Shown: positions 1 to 8,411, numbered from the stretch's first letter. The stretch is DNA of 64,000 bases from Rhizobium sp. P40RR-XXII (GCF_012641405.1 NZ_JABAII010000012.1:62001-126000), one strand, 5' to 3'. The notes: a model not told the origin generated them from the letters alone. Numbers and translations: made by a program.

Positions 1-377
1 CGATCGTTGAAGAAGGCGCTGTCAAGGCTCGCGTTGACGCCGACTTCGGCGCATTCTCGGCCTTCTTGATGGGCGGCTGGAACACCGACGGCGACAAGCT
101 CAACAAGTACGCTGGCGCTGGCGGCGGTGGCTCTGCCTCCGGCATCGGCTGGGGCGACTGGGCTGTCTGGGGCGGCGTTGGCGTTCCGATCAACGAAAAG
201 CTGAAGTGGAACCTGCAGCTCGCCTACACCGACTCGAAGATCTTCGCCGCTACCACGAACGTCAAGTGGAACCCGGTCAAGAACCTGCTCATCGAGCCGG
301 AAGTCTCCTACACCAACTGGGACTCCATCAATCAGGACCAGTGGGCTGGTATCCTGCGCTTCGAGCGTAACTTCTAA
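1..377 (+). CDS. Porin C-terminal fragment (RopA/Omp2b-type outer-membrane porin), 5' end outside window
   Basis: The frame is already open at base 3 and runs to a TAA at 375-377, so the gene starts upstream of the window. The visible 124 residues align almost residue for residue with the C-terminal third of the complete porin at 824-1891: both have the VDADFG stretch, the NTDGDKLNKYAGAGG loop, WGGVGVPINEKLKWNLQL and a closing WAGILRF plus terminal Phe, the typical last beta strand of a trimeric outer-membrane porin. It differs by a short glycine/serine insertion in the loop. Expected role: general diffusion porin in the outer membrane. A strong hairpin terminator follows directly, so it is probably transcribed separately from its downstream paralogue. 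Family assignment rests on similarity to the neighbouring copy and the alphaproteobacterial porin pattern. Confidence 0.9.
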   Translation, partial: IVEEGAVKARVDADFGAFSAFLMGGWNTDGDKLNKYAGAGGGGSASGIGWGDWAVWGGVGVPINEKLKWNLQLAYTDSKIFAATTNVKWNPVKNLLIEPEVSYTNWDSINQDQWAGILRFERNF

Positions 378-420
378 TCTGATTTGACCTCGGTCTATCC
401 GATTTTCACTTCGGTGAAGG

Positions 421-449
421 AAAAGCCCGGCCATTGGCCGGGCTTTTTC
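421..449 (+). terminator. Rho-independent terminator of the first porin
   Basis: A perfect 12-bp stem (421-432 with 436-447) has the 3-base loop ATT, and the descending arm merges into a T tract. It lies 44 bases after the stop of the upstream porin and is symmetrical enough to act in both directions. Confidence 0.93.
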
Positions 450-823
450 GTGTTTGCAAGTATTAGCAAACCAGAATGCTATATCCATTACCGCCATGCA
501 GCCGTCGTTAAATACAGCTCTCTAAATTCGGCGAATTTTTTAGCTGAGCCAGAGTAGAATTCGGCTTTTGATGCGTCTGCGATATGACAGTTTTGCGACG
601 TGATTTTTGTGCAACGCACACTTTGAAACGCCCGTCACAATTGCTGATAGTTTATCTCTGATATTGCTCTGAAAAAAACGATCTGTAGGTTCCAGATCGG
701 AAGCAAGACTTACTGTCTTGGTTCTCCCAGATCAGGGGTCAACTTTTAAAACTAGGTGGGTAGGGCGCGTCGATTTTTCGGCGTGATTTCTCATACCTAA
801 TTGATATTGAAACTGGAGTTACT
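450..823 (+). promoter_or_regulatory. Long intergenic leader of the second porin, with two adjacent hairpins
   Basis: These 374 bases hold no plausible gene. The region is AT-rich compared with the coding sequence and must contain the promoter of the downstream porin. Two short hairpins stand side by side: CGATCTG at 679-685 pairs with CAGATCG at 693-699, and CAAGAC at 704-709 pairs with GTCTTG at 715-720. They lie about 105-145 bases before the start codon, so they would be in the 5' untranslated region if transcription begins upstream of 679. I could not assign a confident promoter. Hairpins are seen; a regulatory role (sRNA or protein binding, mRNA stability) is inference. Confidence 0.45.
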
Positions 824-1891
824 ATGAACATCAAGAGCCTTCTTCTCGGCTCCGCTGCTGCGCTGGCAGCAGTTTCCGGTGCTCATGCGGCCGACGCCAT
901 CGTCGCTGCTGAGCCGGAGCCGCTCGAATACGTCCGCATCTGCGACGCTTACGGTGCTGGCTACTTCTTCATTCCAGGCACTGAAACCTGCCTCAAGATC
1001 GGCGGCCGCGTCCGTACGGAAGGTGGCTGGTACAACGCTTACAAGGCTGGCCAGGACGCAGGTGCACGTGGTACCTACTGGCATACCCGCGCTGAACTCT
1101 CTCTCGACACCGCCACCGACACCGAATACGGTCCATTGAAGACCAATACCGTTGCTCGTTGGGACTGGAATGACGGCAATGCGACAACGACGAAGCTGCT
1201 TTGGGCCAACATCAGCCTGGGTGGTTTCCTCGTCGGTAAGGCTGATTCGGTCTACTCGACCTTCCTCGGCTATGCCGGCGACGTCATCAACGACGACGTG
1301 ATCGAATACGGTATCAATGGTACCGACGAACTGAACCAGATCACCTACAAATATGATGCCGGCAACGGCTTCACGGCTGTGATCTCGGTGGAAGATTCCA
1401 ACTCCGGCGCTGGCGCTACTGGTGCAAACGGCGAAGACAGCTCCGACCACTACGCTCCGGACGTTGTCGCCGGTGCTGGCTACAAGGCCGGCGCCTGGCA
1501 GTTCCGCGTCGTCGGTGGCTACGACTCCATCGTTGAAGAAGGCGCCGTCAAGGCTCGCGTCGACGCCGACTTCGGCGTTCTCACCGCTTTCGTCATGGGC
1601 GGCTGGAACACCGATGGCGACAAGCTCAACAAGTATGCCGGTGCCGGCGGTGCTGGTCTCGGCTGGGGTGACTGGGCTGTCTGGGGCGGCGTTGGCGTTC
1701 CGATCAACGAAAAGCTGAAGTGGAACCTGCAGCTTTCCTACGACGACGTGAAGACTTTCGCCGCGACGACGAACGTCAAGTTCAACCCGGTCAAGGACCT
1801 GTTGATCGAGCCGGAATTGACCTACGTCAACTACGACGCCGTGAACAAGGATACCTGGGCTGGTATCCTCCGCTTCCAGCGCACTTTCTAA
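824..1891 (+). CDS. ropA: RopA-like outer-membrane porin (355 aa)
   Basis: The protein begins with a signal peptide (MNIKSLLLGSAAALAAVSGA then HA|AD), followed by AEPEPLEYVRICDAYGAGY and a segment with two cysteines (around residues 40 and 58) and LKIGGRVR, the N-terminal hallmark of Rhizobiales porins (RopA of Rhizobium, Omp2a/b of Brucella, family Porin_2). Alternating aromatic/polar strands fill the rest and it ends in WAGILRFQRTF with the C-terminal Phe needed for outer-membrane assembly. A GGAG lies about 10 bases before the ATG. It is a tandem paralogue of the preceding porin, with one 65-base stretch identical between the two. Expected role: trimeric channel for small hydrophilic solutes. 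The symbol is by family resemblance; rhizobia carry several ropA copies and I cannot tell which this is. Confidence 0.9.
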   Translation: MNIKSLLLGSAAALAAVSGAHAADAIVAAEPEPLEYVRICDAYGAGYFFIPGTETCLKIGGRVRTEGGWYNAYKAGQDAGARGTYWHTRAELSLDTATDTEYGPLKTNTVARWDWNDGNATTTKLLWANISLGGFLVGKADSVYSTFLGYAGDVINDDVIEYGINGTDELNQITYKYDAGNGFTAVISVEDSNSGAGATGANGEDSSDHYAPDVVAGAGYKAGAWQFRVVGGYDSIVEEGAVKARVDADFGVLTAFVMGGWNTDGDKLNKYAGAGGAGLGWGDWAVWGGVGVPINEKLKWNLQLSYDDVKTFAATTNVKFNPVKDLLIEPELTYVNYDAVNKDTWAGILRFQRTF

Positions 1892-1920
1892 TTCGGTTCG
1901 CCGAATCGAATTTGACAGAT

Positions 1921-1980
1921 CTTCCGATCAGACCTCCGATCGGAAGAGGGAAGGCCCGGTCTCCCACCGGGCCTTCTTGT
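1921..1980 (+). terminator. Two-hairpin terminator between porin and convergent hydrolase
   Basis: The first hairpin pairs CTTCCGATC (1921-1929) with GATCGGAAG (1938-1946). The second pairs AAGGCCCGGT (1951-1960) with ACCGGGCCTT (1966-1975) and runs into CTTGTTTC. Stem two is perfect over 10 bp with a 5-base loop. The element sits between convergent genes and probably stops transcription from both sides. Confidence 0.88.
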
Positions 1981-2013
1981 TTCGTATAGAGTCCAACGAT
2001 TTGAGGCTCGTCC

Positions 2014-2898
2014 TCAAAGCCCTGAGATGAAATCCCGGATCGCGTCCGGAATATCGCCGAAATGCAGGATTGGGGCATGCCCTTGTCCATTGGCGATCTT
2101 GACGATGGTGCCTGGATGGCGTCTTGCCATCTCATCGGTCGTGGATTGCGCAAGCAGCTTCGAATTCTCGCCGCGAATCACCATCAGCGGAATGTCCTGA
2201 AATCCTTGGAATTGCGTCCACAGGTCGGGAATCGGCGCTTCCAGGTCGAGTGCCTGCATCTGGGCAGCGATGGCGGGGTCGTAATCGGCAGCGGGTTTGC
2301 CATCGACGGAGGCGTAGATCGCTCGCGCCATGTCCTGCCAGTCCTCTTCGCCAAGCGCGGTAAAGGCATTGCCATGGTTCTCCCGCAGGATTTCGGTCGC
2401 CTCGCTCCAATTGGCGGGTTTCTTGTCACGGTTGAGATAGTCGCGAATATCCGCCAGCCCGATCTTCTCCAGGATGGGACCGATATCGTTGAAGATGACC
2501 GCTTTCAGGATATCCGGCCGGTTGGCCGCAAGCATATGCAGGACCAGGCCACCGCGCGACGTGCCGACGAAGATAGCTTGCCGAAGATCGAGGGCAGCGC
2601 AAACCGCCAGCACGTCCTGCGCTTCGACGACGAGATTGTAGTGGGATTTGTCGGGATCCCGTTCGGACAGGCCGCGTCCGCGAGCGTCGAGTGTGATCAC
2701 CCTGTGTGGAGCGAGGGAATCCTGCGAGAGAAGCAGCGCCAATTGATGAAAGTCGCGTGAATTGCGTGTCAGCCCCGGCAGGCAGAAGACGGGCGGCCGG
2801 TTTCGTGTCGCGCCGGCATAATCCCGCACATGAAGCTTCAGGCCGTCCCCGGCCGGTATCGTTCTGGCAAGGAAACCGCTTTCATCGTCGCTGCGCAT
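2014..2898 (-). CDS. Alpha/beta hydrolase (294 aa)
   Basis: The fold is recognised from the oxyanion-region text PVFCLPGLTRNSRDF, the strand RVITLDARGRGLSERDPD, the nucleophile elbow GTSRGG (Gly-x-Ser-x-Gly, about residues 112-117) and a late histidine in GQGHAPILH that would complete the Ser-Asp/Glu-His triad. No signal peptide is seen, so it is probably cytoplasmic. Length is normal for single-domain alpha/beta hydrolases. The substrate cannot be read from the sequence: esterase, lactonase and C-C hydrolase activities all occur in this group. It lies alone between the porin terminator and the transglycosylase, read in the same direction as the latter with a 75-base gap. Confidence 0.85.
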   Translation of the reverse strand: MRSDDESGFLARTIPAGDGLKLHVRDYAGATRNRPPVFCLPGLTRNSRDFHQLALLLSQDSLAPHRVITLDARGRGLSERDPDKSHYNLVVEAQDVLAVCAALDLRQAIFVGTSRGGLVLHMLAANRPDILKAVIFNDIGPILEKIGLADIRDYLNRDKKPANWSEATEILRENHGNAFTALGEEDWQDMARAIYASVDGKPAADYDPAIAAQMQALDLEAPIPDLWTQFQGFQDIPLMVIRGENSKLLAQSTTDEMARRHPGTIVKIANGQGHAPILHFGDIPDAIRDFISGL

Positions 2899-2973
2899 GC
2901 ATCATCCCTCGTGCTTCGGACATTGCGAGGGATGTAACGGCATTTCTCCGACACGCACAACTGCGGTTCTCGG

Positions 2974-5025
2974 CTAACCGCGGCCGTTGACCAGATCCTG
3001 CACGATGTCGGCCTTTTGTCCGAGCCGCGCCTTGTAGACCTGGTAGTTTTCCATGACCCGCTGGACATAGTTCCGGGTCTCGGGGAAGGGGATGCGCTCG
3101 ATCCAGTCGACCACGTCGTCGAGCGACTTGCCGCGTGGGTCGCCGTAGCGGCTGATCCATTCCGGCACCTTGTTCGGTCCGGCATTGTAGGCGATGAAGG
3201 TAAGAATGTAGGATCCGCCGAACGTATCGATCTGCTCGCCGAGGTAATGAGCGCCGAGTGTGGCGTTGTAGCCGGCATCCTGTGTCAGCTTGTCGGCGGA
3301 GTAGGCCATTCCGTGCCGGCCGGCAACCGCCTTTGCCGTCTTCGGCAGCAGCTGCAGCAGGCCCCGCGCATTGGCGGAGGAAACCGCAGCCGGATTGAAG
3401 GCGCTTTCCTGGCGGGCAATGGCGTAGGCGAGCGCCTTGCCGGAGCCGGAGATATTGGCATTGTCCGGAATGACGCCGATCGGGAAGGCCAGTGCCGCCA
3501 CGTCGACGCCACGCCCATAAGCAATCTTGCCGATCTGCAGCGAAAGCTGGTGGTTACCGGAGCGCTCGGCTCGAGCCGCCAGCAGGGCGATTTCGCCGGG
3601 GCTTTCCAATTGTTTTGCCATGGCGCGATAGAGCGCCTCTCCACGCCAGCCATGCCCTGCCGCCTCGAGCTGCGAGATCGCCTGCACCGCTTCGCGCTCC
3701 TGGAAGCGTTGGCGGTCGGCAGCCGAGGGGCAGGGATAGCTGACGTTCAGCGTGCGGCGGCCGAGCTTCTCGGCGGCAAGCTGTCCATAGAACGTGCTCG
3801 GATAGGAGGCCGCCTTCGCATAGAAATCGGCTGACTTACCCGGGCCGCCCGCTTCGGCTGCGCGGCCGAGCCAATACCAGGCGCGCGATTGCGAGATCGG
3901 CCCGTTCGAGACCAGCAGGATCTTGCGGAAATGGCTTGCCGCGCTTGCGCCGTCCTGCAGACCGCGCAGAGCGTACCAGCCGGCATGGAATTCGGCTTCG
4001 CCGACATCCTGCGGGCTTTCCGCGACGCTGGCGTCGACAACGCGATAGGCTGCTTTGAATTCACCCTGGTCCACCAGGCCGCGGCTGACGATACGCTGCT
4101 CGTTCCACCATTGGCCGGGGCTGACGAGCACGCCGCGGTCACGCGGCATTTGCGCCAGAAGATTGGCCGCGTCGTCGTATTTGTTTTGGCGGCGTAGGCT
4201 TTCGATGCGCATGAAGAGATAGGCGGGATCCTTGCGCCATTGCGCGTCGACGGCTGCTATCAGCGCGTCGGCGTTCGGCGAGCGGTTATTGACCGCGGCC
4301 CAGGCCTTGTAGAGCGATTGCGCCTTGCCGAGATCGCCGAAACGTTTGGCCTGCGCAGTCTGGTCACGGTAAAGCAGATAGTCCATGCGCGCATTGTGAT
4401 CGGCGGGAGACAGCAGGCTCGGGAATTCGGCGAGGATCTTGTCCTCGAGAGATTTGTCGAGCGGCTCGTCGCGCCAGATCTTGCGGATCAGCTTGCCGGC
4501 TTGAGCGGATGAGCCGCGCGCCATCAGCGCGCGTGAAAGGATGATGGCGCCTTCCACGGTTTCCGGCTGCGAGTTGCCGAAGGCGGCGAGAACCTGATCC
4601 GTCGCCGGATTTTCGTCGTAGAGCGCGCGCTCGGAATTGGCGCGCAGGCTGCCGAGCCCCGGCCATCCCACGAGTTCGCGAGCGGCGGTGGCAATCTCGC
4701 CCGAGGGAATGCCCGGCTGGCCCGACGTGGCAATCGCCCAGGTCAGGATATGACGATCAAGCGTGCCGTCGCCCATGCTGTTGCGAATGGCCAGCGCCTG
4801 CATCGGATTCTTGTTGGAAAGCGCGTCCAGGCCCGCCTTCAGATCTCCGCTCACCGGTGCGATGGCGCCGCTGCGCGGGATCGCGGCTGTGCTTATCGGA
4901 TCCGTCGCCATGGCGAGATCGGTGCTGGCGCGTGTAGATGCCTGTTGGCCGGGAAGCTGCGAGGCAACGGCGCCCCAGGCCGCCGCCAAGCCCACAGCGG
5001 TCCAGATCATGACTGGTCTCTTCAT
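2974..5025 (-). CDS. Soluble lytic murein transglycosylase, Slt type (683 aa)
   Basis: The C-terminal domain carries the lysozyme-like SLT signature: AIARQESAFNPAAVSSANAR with the catalytic glutamate in RQES, then GLLQLLPKTA, and later YNATLGAHYL and AYNAGPNKVPEW. The long N-terminal part is helical and repeat-rich (for example RAWYWLGRAAEAGG), like the superhelical ring of E. coli Slt70. The N-terminus MKRPVMIWTAVGLAAAWGAV is a signal sequence or anchor, placing it in the periplasm. It would cleave peptidoglycan to 1,6-anhydromuropeptides. The frame opens four codons upstream at a GTG (5037), but the ATG at 5025 gives the more usual N-terminus. It is divergent from dapA; the shared gap of roughly 215 bases must hold both promoters. 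Confidence 0.93.
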   Translation of the reverse strand: MKRPVMIWTAVGLAAAWGAVASQLPGQQASTRASTDLAMATDPISTAAIPRSGAIAPVSGDLKAGLDALSNKNPMQALAIRNSMGDGTLDRHILTWAIATSGQPGIPSGEIATAARELVGWPGLGSLRANSERALYDENPATDQVLAAFGNSQPETVEGAIILSRALMARGSSAQAGKLIRKIWRDEPLDKSLEDKILAEFPSLLSPADHNARMDYLLYRDQTAQAKRFGDLGKAQSLYKAWAAVNNRSPNADALIAAVDAQWRKDPAYLFMRIESLRRQNKYDDAANLLAQMPRDRGVLVSPGQWWNEQRIVSRGLVDQGEFKAAYRVVDASVAESPQDVGEAEFHAGWYALRGLQDGASAASHFRKILLVSNGPISQSRAWYWLGRAAEAGGPGKSADFYAKAASYPSTFYGQLAAEKLGRRTLNVSYPCPSAADRQRFQEREAVQAISQLEAAGHGWRGEALYRAMAKQLESPGEIALLAARAERSGNHQLSLQIGKIAYGRGVDVAALAFPIGVIPDNANISGSGKALAYAIARQESAFNPAAVSSANARGLLQLLPKTAKAVAGRHGMAYSADKLTQDAGYNATLGAHYLGEQIDTFGGSYILTFIAYNAGPNKVPEWISRYGDPRGKSLDDVVDWIERIPFPETRNYVQRVMENYQVYKARLGQKADIVQDLVNGRG

Positions 5026-5242
5026 CCGGCTACTCACAAAACAAACGGTCCCATTCCATTTGCCAAATGCTATATTAACGAAACCTTACCGGTGGTCCGA
5101 ATTTCAATCAATTATGATATCGGAAACTGCCCTCTACCATCCAAAGCGTGCTTGTCGCGGTCAAGCCGGCGCTTTATGGTGCGCGGATTCATAACCATGG
5201 ATTGCGGCCGAAGCATGAATGCCGCGCCGCTAGGAGACTTGC

Positions 5243-6127
5243 ATGTTCCAGGGATCCATTCCCGCACTCGTTACGCCCTTTACTGACGCCGGCAAGGTGG
5301 ATGAGGCGTCCTTCGCCTCGCATGTCGACTGGCAGATAAAAGAGGGTAGCAAGGGTTTGGTGCCCGTGGGCACGACGGGGGAATCGCCGACCCTGTCGCA
5401 TGACGAGCACAAGCGGGTCGTCGAGCTTTGCATCGAAGTCGCCAATAAGCGCGTTCCGGTCATGGCGGGAGCGGGTTCGAACAATACCCGCGAGGCGATC
5501 GAGCTTGCGCAGCATGCCGAAAACGTCGGTGCCGACGCGGTTCTGGTCGTTACGCCCTACTACAACAAGCCGACGCAGAAGGGGCTTTACGCGCATTTCG
5601 CCGCCGTTGCCGAGGTGGTTAAGCTGCCGATCTATATCTATAATATTCCGGGCCGCTCGGTCGTCGACATGACGCCGGAGACGATGGGGGCGCTTGCGAA
5701 GACCTACGGCAATATCGTCGGCGTGAAGGATGCGACGGGCAAGATCGAGCGCGTCTCCGAGCAGCGCATCAGCTGTGGCCGCGATTTCCGCCAGCTTTCC
5801 GGCGAGGATGCCACGGCGCTCGGCTTCAACGCCCATGGCGGCATCGGTTGCATTTCCGTGACCGCCAATGTCGCGCCGCGCCTGTGTGCCGAATTTCAGG
5901 CAGCCACGCTTGCCGGGGACTATGCCAAGGCTCTCGAATATCAGGATCGCCTGATGCCTTTGCACAAGGCGATCTTCCTCGAGCCCGGTCTCTGCGGCGC
6001 CAAATATGGTCTTTCACGCCTTGGTCGCATGAGCCGCAACGTCCGTTCGCCGCTTTTGTCGACCTTGGAACCGGGCACGGAGGCTGCTATCGATGCGGCC
6101 ATGCGCCACGCCGGCCTTCTGAACTGA
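5243..6127 (+). CDS. dapA: 4-hydroxy-tetrahydrodipicolinate synthase (294 aa)
   Basis: DapA condenses pyruvate with aspartate semialdehyde, the first committed step of diaminopimelate/lysine synthesis in the cytoplasm. Visible residues match the family: the TTG motif at Thr44-Thr45-Gly46, Tyr133 and Arg138 in YIYNIPGRS, and the Schiff-base lysine at 162 in GVKDATG. Length is that of E. coli DapA. GGAGAC precedes the ATG. smpB follows 134 bases downstream on the same strand, a pairing common in Rhizobiales. The product feeds cell-wall synthesis, as do the divergent transglycosylase and the distant alr in this window. Confidence 0.97.
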   Translation: MFQGSIPALVTPFTDAGKVDEASFASHVDWQIKEGSKGLVPVGTTGESPTLSHDEHKRVVELCIEVANKRVPVMAGAGSNNTREAIELAQHAENVGADAVLVVTPYYNKPTQKGLYAHFAAVAEVVKLPIYIYNIPGRSVVDMTPETMGALAKTYGNIVGVKDATGKIERVSEQRISCGRDFRQLSGEDATALGFNAHGGIGCISVTANVAPRLCAEFQAATLAGDYAKALEYQDRLMPLHKAIFLEPGLCGAKYGLSRLGRMSRNVRSPLLSTLEPGTEAAIDAAMRHAGLLN

Positions 6128-6261
6128 CCCATAGCAAGCATCGGCGAAACTCTCTGCAAGGCCGCTCTCTTCACAAGGGGGGCGGTCTCGCTTATTTAGG
6201 GTGCAGGAACTTGGCGCGCCGAAGGCTGCCGCCGGAATGATACAAGAAAAGAAGAACAATC

Positions 6262-6741
6262 ATGGCCCCCAAAGGCAGCCAACGTGTAGTGAACAAGGTC
6301 GTCGCGGAAAACCGCAAGGCCCGTTTTAACTACGAGATCATCGATACCTATGAGGCAGGGCTCGTGCTGATGGGCACGGAGGTCAAGTCGTTGCGCGAAG
6401 GCAAGGCCAACATTGCTGAATCCTATGCTTCGGATGAAGGCAACGAGATCTGGCTAATCAACTCGTATCTGCCGGAGTATCTACAGGCGAACCGCTTTAA
6501 TCACGAGCCGCGCCGCCGCCGCAAGCTCCTGCTTTCGAGCCGCGAAATCGGCCGGCTGCGCTCCGCCATCAATCGCGAGGGCATGACGCTGGTGCCGTTG
6601 AAGATCTATTTCAACGACCGAGGCCGCGCCAAGCTGGAATTGGCTCTCGCCAAGGGTAAGAAGCTGCATGACAAGCGCGAGTCCGAGAAGGAGCGCGATT
6701 GGAACAGGCAGAAGAGCCGTCTGCTCAAGGACAATCGGTGA
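6262..6741 (+). CDS. smpB: SsrA-binding protein SmpB (159 aa)
   Basis: SmpB binds tmRNA and the stalled ribosome in trans-translation. The start (VVNKVVAENRKARFNYEI), the signature GLVLMGTEVKSLREGKANIAESYA, and the basic C-terminal tail (KGKKLHDKRESEKERDWNRQKSRLLK), which becomes helical in the mRNA channel, are all present. Length is standard. The tmRNA gene ssrA is not seen in this window. A repeat-rich intergenic stretch begins at the stop codon. Confidence 0.97.
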   Translation: MAPKGSQRVVNKVVAENRKARFNYEIIDTYEAGLVLMGTEVKSLREGKANIAESYASDEGNEIWLINSYLPEYLQANRFNHEPRRRRKLLLSSREIGRLRSAINREGMTLVPLKIYFNDRGRAKLELALAKGKKLHDKRESEKERDWNRQKSRLLKDNR

Positions 6742-6990
6742 GGGTGAGGGTGAGGAGCGATCGGGCAAAGCCCGAGCAATCGATCCAGTGAATCGATTGC
6801 AGCGACGAACGCCCTGAGCCTCAGCGAAGGGCCGGTGGCCGCGGCAAGCGCGCAACTACCCTCGGCGACTATACTGCGGATTGCAGCGACGAATGCCTCT
6901 TCGGCAGGCTCAGGATGCCTCAGCGAAGGGCCGGCGGCCGCGTCAAACACGAAACGCTTCCGCCGCGCACGCAATTACCCTTCGGCAAGC
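6738..6990. repeat. Repeat-rich intergenic element downstream of smpB
   Basis: From the smpB stop the DNA reads GGTGAG three times in near-tandem (6738-6756). Next come an inverted repeat (GCAATCGAT at 6776-6784, ATCGATTGC at 6792-6800) and two imperfect direct copies of a unit starting TGCAGCGACGAA and ending CAGCGAAGGGCCGG-GGCCGCG (about 6798-6842 and 6882-6942). The second copy contains CTTCGGCAGGCTCAGGA (6899-6915), which matches 16 of 17 bases at 44171-44187 in opposite orientation. It looks like a degenerate dispersed intergenic repeat. No coding potential is convincing. Confidence 0.7.
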
Positions 6991-7016
6991 ATCGAACGCA
7001 TCTGACGCAGTGCCAA

Positions 7017-7601
7017 TTACTCTTCGACATCCGTCGAGGCGGGCGCCGGTTCGACGGGACGTTGTGGGCGCTCCGAAGCCTCGCGGCCGATCTCTGCCTT
7101 CAGCGATACGAGATCGATGAAATGGTCGGCCTGCCGGCGCAGATCGTCAGCGATCATCGGCGGCTGGGTTGCCATGGTCGAGATGACCGACACCTTGCGG
7201 CCACGGCGCTGCAGGGCCTCCACGAGGTTCGTGAAGTCGCCGTCGCCGGAAAAGATCACCAGGTGATCGACGGTTTCGGATTGCTCCATGGCGTCGATCG
7301 CCAGTTCGATATCCATGTTGCCCTTGATCTTGCGGCGACCCATGGAGTCCGTGAATTCCTTGGCCGGCTTAGTGACGACCTTGTAGCCGTTATAATCGAG
7401 CCAATCGATCAGCGGGCGGATCGAGGAGTATTCCTGATCTTCGATAAGAGCGGTGTAATAATAGGCGCGCAGGAGATATCCGCGTTTCTGAAAAGCTTTT
7501 AGGAGCTTGCGGTAGTCAATATCGAAACCGAGGCTCTTGGATGCAGCGTAGAGATTGGCGCCATCTATAAAGAGTGCAATTTTTTCGCGTGGGTCAAACA
7601 T
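7017..7601 (-). CDS. NYN-domain (LabA/DUF88-like) PIN-fold protein (194 aa)
   Basis: The protein opens with KIALFIDGANLYAASKSLGF and carries NMDIELAIDAM and VIFSGDGDFTNLVEALQRRG. These are the three acidic clusters of the NYN/PIN-like fold (first Asp in FIDGAN, then D in MDIELA, then DGDF), expected to coordinate metal in a ribonuclease-type site. LabA-like proteins are widespread and their physiological targets are mostly unknown; RNA cleavage or RNA processing is family inference only. The C-terminus after about residue 165 is low-complexity and acidic. It is convergent to smpB across the repeat element and divergent from rpoZ. Confidence 0.88.
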   Translation of the reverse strand: MFDPREKIALFIDGANLYAASKSLGFDIDYRKLLKAFQKRGYLLRAYYYTALIEDQEYSSIRPLIDWLDYNGYKVVTKPAKEFTDSMGRRKIKGNMDIELAIDAMEQSETVDHLVIFSGDGDFTNLVEALQRRGRKVSVISTMATQPPMIADDLRRQADHFIDLVSLKAEIGREASERPQRPVEPAPASTDVEE

Positions 7602-7912
7602 CGCTTACATATCCGCTGTTATAAAAACGTAATGATTTCATTCAAAGTTCAGCTAAAACAATCCGTTGCAAAGCGTTGAAGAATAATTCGTAGTACTTTA
7701 TGAATTATTCATATAACCGAGATGTAGGGCACGAAATGTGATATTCCAAGCAATCGCAGGTAGAAATCGCCGTTTGTCTAGGGTAATTTTAGCACTTTCC
7801 CAGGGAGTGCGAAGGCGCTCAAACAGGAAAAACTTGAATTTGCCATCGTTTGCTTGTATCGGCGTGCTACTCCGAGACATGATGACGACATCACGACCGC
7901 AAAGGACAGGCA
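7602..7912 (+). promoter_or_regulatory. Intergenic region between the NYN gene and rpoZ
   Basis: This 311-base stretch is clearly AT-richer than its surroundings (runs such as AATTATTCATATAA and GGGTAATTTTAGCAC). It must hold the divergent promoters of the NYN-domain gene and rpoZ. I see no small gene, RNA-like structure or clear inverted repeat, and I cannot place -35/-10 boxes with confidence. Confidence 0.4.
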
Positions 7913-8311
7913 ATGGCCCGTGTCACAGTAGAAGATTGCATTGATAAAGTAGAGAACCGGTTCGAGCTCGTGCTGCTCGCCAGCCATCGCGCCCGCCTGA
8001 TTTCGCAGGGCTCCTCGATCACGATCGACCGTGACAACGACAAGAACCCGGTTGTTGCGCTGCGCGAAATCGCCGACGAGACGCTGTCGCCTGATGATCT
8101 CAAGGAAGATCTCATCCATTCGCTGCAGAAGCATGTGGAAGTGGATGAGCCCGAGCCCGATCCGGCAAGCCTGCTCGCAGCCGGCGCCTCCGCCTCCAGC
8201 GACGAGGAAGAAGATCTGCCGGAGACCGTTACGTTCGACCAGATGTCGGAAGAAGAACTTCTGGCCGGTATCGAAGGTCTGGTTCCGCCGGAAAAAAGCG
8301 ACGATTACTGA
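7913..8311 (+). CDS. rpoZ: RNA polymerase omega subunit (132 aa)
   Basis: Omega helps fold and retain beta-prime and, in many bacteria, forms part of a ppGpp site on RNA polymerase. The N-terminus MARVTVEDCIDKVENRFELV and the helix with NPVVALREIADETLS are the family signature. The protein is longer than E. coli omega (91 aa) because of an acidic C-terminal tail rich in Asp/Glu, usual in Rhizobiales. It stands immediately upstream of the (p)ppGpp synthetase/hydrolase gene, separated by a terminator-like hairpin. Confidence 0.97.
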   Translation: MARVTVEDCIDKVENRFELVLLASHRARLISQGSSITIDRDNDKNPVVALREIADETLSPDDLKEDLIHSLQKHVEVDEPEPDPASLLAAGASASSDEEEDLPETVTFDQMSEEELLAGIEGLVPPEKSDDY

Positions 8312-8360
8312 TCGTCGAGCTTGATGCTCCGGGCAGGAGCGATATGATGGGGAAATGCGT

Positions 8361-8396
8361 GCGCCGGTCATATGACTGGCGCGCTTTTGTTTTTGC
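8361..8396 (+). terminator. Hairpin terminator between rpoZ and rsh
   Basis: GCGCCGGTCAT (8361-8371) pairs with ATGACTGGCGC (8372-8382) with one G-T pair, and the hairpin is followed by GCTTTTGTTTTTG. It lies 50 bases after the rpoZ stop and just before rsh, so it may terminate or attenuate read-through from rpoZ into rsh. Confidence 0.8.
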
Positions 8397-8411
8397 GGGA
8401 GTAGCCTCGGA

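Noticed and set aside
2062..2760. 232-codon plus-strand frame opposite the alpha/beta hydrolase
   Set aside because: Antisense to a gene with clear nucleophile elbow and catalytic motifs; no own domain or ribosome-binding site.
6738..6990. CRISPR-like array after smpB
   Set aside because: Only two imperfect copies of a long unit, with no regular spacers and no cas genes.
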